DNA of 5,754 nucleotides. Source: an uncultured Clostridia bacterium (GTDB lineage Bacteria > Bacillota > Clostridia > Oscillospirales > Acutalibacteraceae). The notes under the pieces are model-generated. The model was not told the origin of the DNA. It saw nothing but the letters and a program-made list of their open reading frames with translations, and searched no databases. The position numbers were made by a program, and so were the translations under genes. Positions 1 through 4,929 of this stretch are shown piece after piece (positions within the stretch are counted from its first letter, which is position 1; every line of letters begins with the position of its first letter). The DNA lies in assembly GCA_947629295.1 (NCBI GenBank), contig CANRDH010000110.1:1-5754 (forward strand), given 5' to 3'.

Positions 1-77
1 CCTTGATCACACACAACTCCCTCCATATATGGAAACGGCTCTTTTCTTTTTCAGATTTGAGCCGTTTCTTTTTTGCT
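1..77 (+). repeat. Terminal inverted repeat, left copy (77 bp, perfect)
   Basis: The first 77 bases are, by direct reading, the exact reverse complement of the last 77 bases. Identity stops sharply at base 77: the next three bases are AAG here, against GAC in the reversed right end. The repeat contains a 10-bp stem-loop with a T-tract and, read outward, a GGAGGG stretch followed by GTG triplets. It shows none of the coding content of a transposase. The length equals a k-mer size widely used in short-read assembly, so the true repeat probably extends beyond the window. Confidence 0.97.
32..74 (+). terminator. Rho-independent terminator inside the left repeat, facing inward
   Basis: A 10-bp perfect stem, GAAACGGCTC (32-41) with GAGCCGTTTC (59-68), encloses a 17-base loop and is followed by six T residues (69-74). 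As a terminator it acts on plus-strand transcription entering from outside the window. For the secreted-protein gene arriving on the minus strand the same stem forms, but the bases after it (CATATATGG) are not a U-tract, so termination in that direction would be weaker. Confidence 0.7.
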
Positions 78-1440
78 AAGTTGATTTATAAAGCATATAC
101 AAGTCCAACAAATTTATTGTACCGTTTTGGTCTGTATCGGCAGCAAACAGGTAAGAAGGATACAACTCAGAGATGTCGAGCAAATACTCCGAAAGAGCTT
201 TGATATCGCGGCTGTTTATGTTTCCTTCTCCTGTTATATCACCCGGCACAACGGTATAAAAGATTTTTTCCTCAGCCCCTGAAAATGTAAGCTCCCAATT
301 TGTTCCTACATTTCCGCTTGTGACTGATCTACCGTTATGGTTTCTTACCGTAAGAATATTATCATTGTATTCTATTGCTTTTTTAAGCTTTGCAAGGGTC
401 ATAGGTTCATTCAGAAAAATATATTCCCCGGATATTTCTACAGTGTTGCTGCTTATACTGTAATTATGCTCTGTATGGCTTTGTTCGACAGGGTGTGATA
501 CCTCAGACCCATCGCTTTTAGGTGAACTTGATCCATCCTGCTTTTGCGGCATGGCTGTCATATCGGATATTTTCAGTATTGATATGCTGTTTCCGACTGT
601 GTATGCAAGGTTATCTTTGCTTGACAGCAGCTTGTCGGGCTTTACTCCGATGTTTATATATGCGGTTTCATCTCCATTAATATCGAGCCTGTAAATTGTT
701 TTATCCCTCACACCATATACATAATCCGATGCAGGACATATCAGATCATAATCCGTACTGAATTTTTTGCTGAAGCCGTTGATTGGCTCAAAGGTAAAAA
801 CATTCCCTTTTTCGTCTGTGCATAAACCTCCGTTTATTTCAAATTCTCCATATGGCACAGCAGAAGAGAGCCTACTCTTAGACGTAACATTAAATACACC
901 GCTGCTGCTTACTGCATAAACATTGTTTGTTCCGGTATCTAAAAATAATTTCGTTATGCTTCCCGATACCTTATACCTGTCTATATCCAGTCCCTTATAA
1001 TCAAAAATCCGCACAACGCAAGGGTCGTCTATGTCAACAGCATACATTACCTCCGAAAAATCAACTGCCAGACAGTTATTTTTGAGATGAATATTATTGA
1101 GGAATACAGTCGGCTTGTTTATTTGGGAAGCGTCAGACAGAAGTACGTTATTTTCTGTCTGAGTTATCTCATATATATGCTTATTTTCACAATATACACT
1201 GTCTATCTTAATTCCGTCCCTGTCGATCAACGATATCCTGCCGCTTTGCAATATACGGTAAAGATAATAAACTCTGCTCTGTCCGTATGTAATGAAAAAA
1301 CTACCGTCTTTGGCAGAGTAAAATCTTCTTTGCATGGTATCATCCGTGCTGCAGACGATTATATCTGTATTAAAACACAGTAAAAGTATCAAGCTTACCG
1401 CAACAAATTTTGCTGCCGTTTTATAATATTTTCCCCTCAT
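76..1440 (-). CDS. Secreted protein with propeller-like body and C-terminal dockerin-like domain
   Basis: Start chosen at the ATG at 1440, giving 454 residues. It is preceded by AAGGA and AGGA motifs and followed directly by a Sec signal peptide: basic RGKYYKTAAK, then a hydrophobic core through about residue 30. The frame stays open 23 codons upstream to a TTG, but that lies at the putative promoter -35. Residues about 37-295 are beta-rich with repeated short strands (YVYGVRDKTIYRLD, NNVYAVSSSGVFNV), suggesting a beta-propeller. A Ser/Pro/His linker follows at about 298-327, then a small beta domain at about 329-399 ending in YTVVPGD. Residues 400-454 carry two EF-hand-like loops: D401-x-T-x-E with D412, and D435-x-D-x-N with D446, each followed by a helix, the type I dockerin pattern. 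Dockerins bind cohesins, or sit as a structural Ca2+ module in non-cellulosomal clostridial surface proteins; which applies here is unknown. No catalytic motif is recognised. The TAG stop (78-76) overlaps the inverted repeat by two bases. Confidence 0.8.
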   Translation of the reverse strand: MRGKYYKTAAKFVAVSLILLLCFNTDIIVCSTDDTMQRRFYSAKDGSFFITYGQSRVYYLYRILQSGRISLIDRDGIKIDSVYCENKHIYEITQTENNVLLSDASQINKPTVFLNNIHLKNNCLAVDFSEVMYAVDIDDPCVVRIFDYKGLDIDRYKVSGSITKLFLDTGTNNVYAVSSSGVFNVTSKSRLSSAVPYGEFEINGGLCTDEKGNVFTFEPINGFSKKFSTDYDLICPASDYVYGVRDKTIYRLDINGDETAYINIGVKPDKLLSSKDNLAYTVGNSISILKISDMTAMPQKQDGSSSPKSDGSEVSHPVEQSHTEHNYSISSNTVEISGEYIFLNEPMTLAKLKKAIEYNDNILTVRNHNGRSVTSGNVGTNWELTFSGAEEKIFYTVVPGDITGEGNINSRDIKALSEYLLDISELYPSYLFAADTDQNGTINLLDLYMLYKST

Positions 1441-1482
1441 ATTCCTGTCGTCCTTAGTATAATTATCATCTGTAACTATTTT

Positions 1483-1509
1483 ATTATAAAAAACGACAAA
1501 ATTCACCAA
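1483..1509 (-). promoter_or_regulatory. Possible promoter of the dockerin-protein gene
   Basis: On the minus strand TTGGTG (1509-1504) and a perfect TATAAT (1488-1483) are separated by 15 bases, slightly short for a sigma-A promoter. Transcription would start near 1476, about 35 bases before the ATG at 1440. This supports that start over the upstream TTG. Confidence 0.4.
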
Positions 1510-1552
1510 ATAATTACCAATTTTTGAATTTTGAATATAGAAGTTTGTTTAT

Positions 1553-1570
1553 TCAATTTGTGCAAATTGA
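1553..1570. promoter_or_regulatory. Palindrome, candidate operator
   Basis: TCAATTTGTGCAAATTGA is a perfect inverted repeat with 8-base arms around TG. Its right arm shares bases 1567-1570 with the -35 box TTGACG of the downstream plus-strand promoter, the position expected for a dimeric repressor site. It also lies about 45 bases upstream of the putative minus-strand promoter. The regulator is not identifiable from the site alone. Confidence 0.45.
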
Positions 1571-1596
1571 CGAACACTTCGGTAACACTATATAAA
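1567..1596 (+). promoter_or_regulatory. Plus-strand promoter candidate 1
   Basis: TTGACG (1567-1572) and TATAAA (1591-1596) are 18 bases apart, close to sigma-A consensus. The -35 box overlaps the 18-bp palindrome. Transcripts would run toward the sulfhydrylase gene and now meet the insertion sequence first. Confidence 0.45.
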
Positions 1597-1721
1597 TCTG
1601 AAACATTTATGCATGGTTATCGGGCGTGTATAATTTTTTGCTTTTGTAATTTCGGCATATACCCGGCAGCATCTTTGAACCGCAGGTGTAAAAAATAAAG
1701 AATAACAGTATGTATGCGGTA

Positions 1722-1751
1722 TTGACAAATGCTATACTTAGAAAGTAAAAT
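1722..1751 (+). promoter_or_regulatory. Plus-strand promoter candidate 2, likely native metY promoter
   Basis: A consensus TTGACA (1722-1727) and TAAAAT (1746-1751) are separated by 18 bases. Joining the sequence left of the insertion to that right of it gives a predicted leader of roughly 57 bases ending at the AGGAG ribosome site of the sulfhydrylase gene. This is a natural arrangement, so it was probably that gene's own promoter before the IS inserted (inference). Confidence 0.55.
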
Positions 1752-1807
1752 ATATATGTAAAGGTGATTTTTCCCTGTGCATTTTTTATCCTCCTCCGGC
1801 AAGAAGA

Positions 1808-1828
1808 CTCCCACCTAAGAGGTTGGAG
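1808..1828 (+). repeat. Left-end subterminal hairpin of the IS
   Basis: CTCCCACCT pairs with AGGTTGGAG around an AAG loop, with a single C-T mismatch inside the stem. Imperfect hairpins of this form are what Y1 transposases recognise on single-stranded DNA at the left end. AAGA just 5' of the foot fits the guide position that pairs with the TT of the cleavage site. Confidence 0.65.
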
Positions 1829-1850
1829 AGGAATTGCGCCCCACACCCAC

Positions 1851-1879
1851 TTGACTTTGCGTCTCAAATACGATATAAT
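1851..1879 (+). promoter_or_regulatory. tnpA promoter
   Basis: TTGACT (1851-1856) and a perfect TATAAT (1874-1879) are separated by the ideal 17 bases. The predicted transcript start near 1886 lies 30 bases ahead of the tnpA GTG. No U-tract terminator is visible between here and the sulfhydrylase gene, so this promoter could also feed that gene. Confidence 0.7.
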
Positions 1880-1915
1880 GTATTCAGTCGAATGATAAAG
1901 AAAGGCTGAAATACA

Positions 1916-2329
1916 GTGAATTTGGATAATAATGCACATTCAGTATTCTTGCTGCACTATCATCTTGTGCTTGTGACCAAATACCGCAGACAGGTTTTTG
2001 ATGATAATATTTCCAATAGAGCCAAAGAGATATTTGAGTATATTGCACCAAACTACAATATCAGTCTTGAAGAATGGAATCATGACAAAGACCATGTACA
2101 CATACTTTTCAAAGCACATCCAAATACGGAGATAAGCAAGTTCATAAATGCATACAAGAGTGCAAGCAGTAGACTTCTGAAAAAGGAATTTCCGCAAATA
2201 CGGCAAAAATTATGGAAAGAATATTTCTGGAGTCAGAGCTTTTGTTTGCTTACTACAGGCGTAGCACCGATAGAGGTAATAAAAAAATACATAGAAAATC
2301 AAGGGCAAAAGAGCAGAAAAAGTAAGTGA
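1916..2329 (+). CDS. tnpA: IS200/IS605 transposase TnpA (Y1 HUH tyrosine transposase)
   Basis: This 137-residue protein has the usual length of the family. It is a single-domain HUH nuclease that cuts and rejoins single-stranded transposon DNA as a dimer, giving 'peel-and-paste' transposition. The early KYRR segment (residues 22-25) is typical. The metal-binding HUH motif is H60-V-H62 within HDKDHVHILF. The nucleophilic tyrosine is Y125 in VIKKYIENQ, with Q129 four residues later as the third metal ligand. All catalytic residues are therefore present and the protein should be active. The start is GTG, with GAAAGG about 10 bases upstream; it follows the promoter at 1851-1879. The 3' end runs into the old tnpB start region, as in intact elements where the two genes abut or overlap. 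Confidence 0.93.
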   Translation: MNLDNNAHSVFLLHYHLVLVTKYRRQVFDDNISNRAKEIFEYIAPNYNISLEEWNHDKDHVHILFKAHPNTEISKFINAYKSASSRLLKKEFPQIRQKLWKEYFWSQSFCLLTTGVAPIEVIKKYIENQGQKSRKSK

Positions 2330-2333
2330 ACCA

Positions 2334-2689
2334 ACGGCAAACAAAGCATACAAATTCAGAATATACCCCAATGACGAGCAGAAAGTTTTGTTTGCCAAGA
2401 CTTTTGGTTGCGTAAGATTGGTATATAATCATTGGCTTAACAGAAAAAACAAGCGGTATGAAGAAGACAAAGCTGTTGTAACATACACTGTATGTGCAAA
2501 AGACTTGTAAAAGCAGATAAATTCTTTGCAAGCAGTCAGCTTTGTTATTGCTGCGGTTACAAGAATACTGAAACAAAAAATCTCAGCATACGTGCATGGG
2601 ATTGTCCTGAGTGCGGTACTCATCATAACAGGGATATAAACGCCGCCGTAAACATCAGAAACGAGGGTATGCAATTAGTTCTTGCATGA
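2334..2689 (+). pseudogene. tnpB: tnpB remnant, N- and C-terminal pieces fused out of frame
   Basis: TnpB is the RNA-guided RuvC-type nuclease of these elements, normally about 370-400 residues. Two pieces remain. Piece one (2334-2507) reads ANKAYKFRIYPNDEQ...GCVRLVYNHWL...VCAKDL, the standard TnpB N-terminus, and stops at TAA 2508-2510. Its expected start codon is ACG (2334-2336), apparently a mutated ATG, and I find no ATG, GTG or TTG in that frame after the stop at 2292. Piece two (about 2507-2689, another frame) holds the zinc finger CYCC/CPEC and the RuvC III motif RDINAAVNI. Everything between, including the RuvC I Asp and RuvC II Glu, is gone: some 700-800 bases by comparison with family length. 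An ATG at 2492 could in principle give a 65-residue peptide but has no ribosome site. No nuclease activity is possible. Confidence 0.88.
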
Positions 2690-2817
2690 CCCTGACACCA
2701 AAACCGTGGGACACACGGGGTTAGCTCGCTTATGCTTAGTACATTGGTACTATCGAACGAGAACCAAACCTGCTGAGGACGGGAAGCCCCGCCTCTTTAT
2801 GCGGGGGAGGATGTCAC
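2690..2817 (+). ncRNA. Candidate omega-RNA (reRNA) scaffold at the IS right end
   Basis: In IS200/IS605 elements the tnpB 3' end and right end encode a guide RNA whose spacer lies just past the element. The fold is visible here: CCGTG/CACGG (2704-2708 with 2714-2718), then an arm GGTT/AACC plus CTCG/CGAG (2719-2728 with 2758-2765) capped by TAGTAC/GTACTA (2737-2742 with 2747-2752), then the terminal CCCCGC/GCGGGG hairpin. These stems are perfect although the adjacent protein gene is ruined. The 5' limit is unknown and may lie inside the tnpB remnant. Expression is not shown by the sequence. Confidence 0.6.
2787..2806 (+). repeat. Right-end hairpin of the IS
   Basis: CCCCGC (2787-2792) pairs perfectly with GCGGGG (2801-2806) around an 8-base loop, preceded by GGAAG and followed by GAGGATGTCAC. 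This is the right-end recognition hairpin of the Y1 transposase and the 3' stem of the guide RNA scaffold. Without a following T-tract it should not act as a terminator. Confidence 0.75.
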
Positions 2818-2842
2818 ACAAGAGTTTGAAAGGAGATACATA

Positions 2843-4114
2843 ATGTTTAACACAGATTGTCTTCATGCAGGATATCGTCCCGAAAACGGAGAACCTCGTA
2901 ATATTCCTATTATTCAATCCACCACCTTCCGATATGAAACAAGTGAGGCTATGGGTAAGCTTTTTGACCTTGAGGACGAAGGATATTTCTATACACGTCT
3001 TCAGAACCCTACAAATGATACGGTTGCTGCACGTATTTGTGCACTTGAGGGCGGCACTGCCGCAATGCTGCTGTCATCAGGTCAGGCTGCCTCATTTTTT
3101 TCAGTATTCAATATTGCCTCGGCAGGCGATCATATAGTTTCATCCTCGACTATATATGGCGGTACATATAATTTATTTGCGGTTACAATGAAACGTATGG
3201 GTATAGATTTTACCTTTGTGGATCCCGATTGTACGGAGGAGGAGCTTAACGCGGCATTCCGTCCGAACACCAAAGCAATGTTCGGTGAAACTATCGCAAA
3301 TCCTGCACTTGCTGTGCTGGATATTGAAAAATTTGCAAAGGCAGCTCATTCTCATGGAGTTCCGCTGATTGTTGACAATACCTTTGCTACTCCCTGGGGA
3401 TGCCGACCGTTTGAATGGGGAGCAGATATAGTCACACATTCCACAACAAAGTATCTTGATGGTCATGCCGCCGCTGTGGGAGGTGCTATTGTCGATTCGG
3501 GAAAATTTGACTGGGAAGCCTATGCGGATAAATATCCCGGTCTGACCACACCGGACGAAAGCTATCACGGTATAACATATACTAAAAAATTCGGCTTGGG
3601 CGGCGCTTATATCACTAAAGCCGTGGCCCAGCTTATGAGGGATTTCGGCTCTACTCCCGCTCCAATGAATTCATTTTTGCTCGGACTTGGTATAGAAACG
3701 CTCCCTCTGCGTATGGAAAGGCATTGTGCAAATGCCAAAAAAATAGCGGAATACCTTAACACTCATCCAAAGATATCATGGGTTAGATATGCCGGACTTC
3801 CGGGTGATAAATATCATGAGCTTGCGCAGAAATACTTACCTAAGGGTACCTGCGGAGTTGTGTCATTCGGAGTATGCGGCGGAAGATCGGCAGCCGAGCG
3901 TTTCATGGCCGGTCTGAAGCTTGCCTCTATTGCTACTCATGTGGCAGACGCCAAAACCTGTATACTTCATCCCGCTTCTGCTACTCACAGACAGATGAGC
4001 GACGCCGAGCTTGAAGCTGCGGGAGTTTCTCCTGATTTGGTACGTTTGTCGGTTGGTTTGGAGGATGCAGAGGATCTTATTGCAGACCTCTCTCAAGCTT
4101 TGGAAAGAGTATAA
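2843..4114 (+). CDS. metY: O-acetylhomoserine sulfhydrylase (MetY-type)
   Basis: This 423-residue cytoplasmic enzyme belongs to the Cys/Met-metabolism PLP family (fold type I). MetY joins O-acetylhomoserine with sulfide to give homocysteine plus acetate, the direct sulfhydrylation route to methionine. The length fits MetY (about 425-430) better than cystathionine gamma-synthase or lyase (about 380-400), because of the insertion at about residues 220-262. Visible motifs are the opening HAGYRPENGEPRNIPI, Y50-T-R52 in YTRLQNPTND (phosphate contacts from the neighbouring subunit), SSGQAA (78-83), D178 in VDNTFATPW (pyridine nitrogen), K203 in HSTTKYLDGH (Schiff-base lysine) and the C-terminal HPASATHRQ...VRLSVGLED. 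AGGAG (2831-2835) lies 7 bases before the ATG. The gene is intact, but an IS separates it from its probable native promoter. A related thiol-lyase specificity cannot be fully excluded. Confidence 0.92.
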   Translation: MFNTDCLHAGYRPENGEPRNIPIIQSTTFRYETSEAMGKLFDLEDEGYFYTRLQNPTNDTVAARICALEGGTAAMLLSSGQAASFFSVFNIASAGDHIVSSSTIYGGTYNLFAVTMKRMGIDFTFVDPDCTEEELNAAFRPNTKAMFGETIANPALAVLDIEKFAKAAHSHGVPLIVDNTFATPWGCRPFEWGADIVTHSTTKYLDGHAAAVGGAIVDSGKFDWEAYADKYPGLTTPDESYHGITYTKKFGLGGAYITKAVAQLMRDFGSTPAPMNSFLLGLGIETLPLRMERHCANAKKIAEYLNTHPKISWVRYAGLPGDKYHELAQKYLPKGTCGVVSFGVCGGRSAAERFMAGLKLASIATHVADAKTCILHPASATHRQMSDAELEAAGVSPDLVRLSVGLEDAEDLIADLSQALERV

Positions 4115-4166
4115 CCGAAAGTTTTCTGTTTATTATAATGAATTATTTACAATTAACACATATATT

Positions 4167-4203
4167 ACCGATTTTTCTCAACAAGACTGTAAGAAAAACG
4201 GTT
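4167..4203 (+). terminator. Weak stem-loop after metY, possible terminator
   Basis: ACCG-A-TTTTTCT pairs with AGAAAAACGGT, with one bulged A, around a loop of about 14 bases. The stem is mostly A-T and is followed by TGATATTT rather than a clean U-run. It could end metY transcripts or merely attenuate read-through into the radC pair, whose ribosome site begins 9 bases later. Confidence 0.35.
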
Positions 4204-4225
4204 GATATTTCGGGAGGGGACAAAA

Positions 4226-4918
4226 ATGGCTGAAAAACCGCTCCACCACGGTCACAGGGCAAGACTGAAGGAAAGATACCTTGCTTCAGAATTCCGTGAG
4301 TTCAGCAATCATGAGATATTGGAAATGATTTTGTTTTTTGGCATACCGAGAAGAGATACAAATGAAACAGCACATAAATTGATAAATCACTTCGGCTCAT
4401 TTTCAAAGGTTCTGGACGCCTCTCTTGATGAACTTATGGAGTGTGGACTGCCGGAGAATGCTGCAATTTGGTTAAAGCTTGTATGTAAGCTCAGCAACAT
4501 ATATGTTTCGGACAGGAACTTTAATTTGGAAAAATCTTACTCCGTCACGGATATGGAGAATAAGATACTGGAGCTGCTTATGAATGAGATCGAGGAAAAG
4601 ATCGTTCTTGTAATGTATGATGCAAAAGGTATGGAATTATTTTGCGGGATAATAAGTGAGGGTGACTATAACTGGTCCGAAGAATTATATGCGAGAATAG
4701 CTGAATTGTCGGTAAGATATCATGCCACAACAATAATGATTGCGCATAATAAGCTTAACGGGGTGGCAGCACCGACTCCAAAGGATATTGATAATACTAT
4801 GATATTATTCAATTCCCTTTCTAAGATAGGCGTCAGACTCAATGACCATTATATAGTTGCGGGAAACGAGCTGTATTCAATGGTCGCTGATGATGATTTA
4901 AGAGTGATATTTGCATAG
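4226..4918 (+). CDS. RadC-family protein with degenerate JAB/MPN site
   Basis: The protein has 230 residues from the ATG at 4226, which has a strong GGGAGGGG (4212-4219) six bases ahead. An upstream in-frame TTG at 4202 is rejected: it lies in a stem-loop and lacks such a site. RadC (UPF0758) proteins join an N-terminal helix-hairpin-helix region to a JAB/MPN domain. They were named for DNA repair, but that role is not secure. Residues 7-25 (HHGHRARLKERYLASEF) and the CGLPENAAIWLKLV segment (about 73-86) match clostridial RadC, including the hairpin. In the JAB domain the usual HNHPSG...PSxxD reads H174-N-K176-L-N-G...PTPKD187: the second zinc His is Lys and the Pro-Ser pair is Leu-Asn. It is therefore probably non-catalytic as a metalloprotein. 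It aligns without gaps to the next gene, 11 bases downstream, with about 72 of 230 residues identical by hand count. Confidence 0.85.
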   Translation: MAEKPLHHGHRARLKERYLASEFREFSNHEILEMILFFGIPRRDTNETAHKLINHFGSFSKVLDASLDELMECGLPENAAIWLKLVCKLSNIYVSDRNFNLEKSYSVTDMENKILELLMNEIEEKIVLVMYDAKGMELFCGIISEGDYNWSEELYARIAELSVRYHATTIMIAHNKLNGVAAPTPKDIDNTMILFNSLSKIGVRLNDHYIVAGNELYSMVADDDLRVIFA

Positions 4919-4929
4919 CAGGTGTTTTT

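Larger units (their letters stand above)
1441..1789. other. Divergent intergenic region without a convincing gene
   Basis: This AT-rich stretch lies between the minus-strand dockerin gene and the left end of the insertion sequence. It holds the divergent promoters and the palindrome listed separately. I looked for S-box (SAM) and T-box leader signatures, which would suit a downstream methionine/cysteine gene, and saw neither. A 29-codon open frame (1609-1698) is discussed as a finding. Before the IS arrived, this region was probably the upstream control region of the sulfhydrylase gene. Confidence 0.6.
1790..2817 (+). mobile_element. IS200/IS605-family insertion sequence with degenerate tnpB
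   Basis: The element comprises a left subterminal hairpin, an intact Y1 transposase gene, a collapsed tnpB and a right structured region ending in a GC-rich hairpin followed by GAGGATGTCAC. This family has no terminal inverted repeats and makes no target duplication. The ends are inferred: the left cleavage probably follows TTAT (1786-1789), 18 bases before the hairpin foot at 1808 and close to the spacing known for IS608; the right end is probably TCAC (2814-2817). Boundaries may be off by a few bases. At about 1.03 kb it is shorter than the usual 1.7-2 kb for two-gene elements because of the tnpB deletion. It sits some 25 bases upstream of the sulfhydrylase start codon, in the same orientation. 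Confidence 0.85.

Noticed and set aside
3..203. Plus-strand open frame of 66 codons at the left end
   Set aside because: It runs through the repeat, its terminator stem-loop and the 3' end of the dockerin gene on the other strand; it has no ribosome site and its composition looks non-coding.
1441..1509. TTG-initiated N-terminal extension of the dockerin protein
   Set aside because: It would put 23 polar residues before the signal peptide and begin at the putative promoter -35.
1510..1790. SAM (S-box) or T-box riboswitch upstream of metY
   Set aside because: None of the conserved core motifs of either class could be found by eye in the intergenic region.
1607..1939. Minus-strand open frames across the left end of the IS
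   Set aside because: They cross the IS boundary, the tnpA promoter and the left hairpin. The translations show no domain pattern and no start signal.
2429..2674. Minus-strand open frames opposite the tnpB remnant
   Set aside because: They are antisense shadows of recognisable TnpB sequence (zinc finger and RDINAAVNI on the plus strand).
2492..2689. A 65-residue zinc-finger protein as a real small gene
   Set aside because: The residues are the TnpB C-terminus in its normal order. The ATG lies in N-terminal tnpB sequence read out of frame and lacks a ribosome site, so it was annotated as part of the pseudogene.
4202..4225. Upstream TTG start giving eight more residues for the first RadC protein
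   Set aside because: The ATG at 4226 has a strong GGGAGGGG at ideal spacing, gives the same 230-residue length as the paralogue, and fits the family N-terminus. The TTG sits in a stem-loop.
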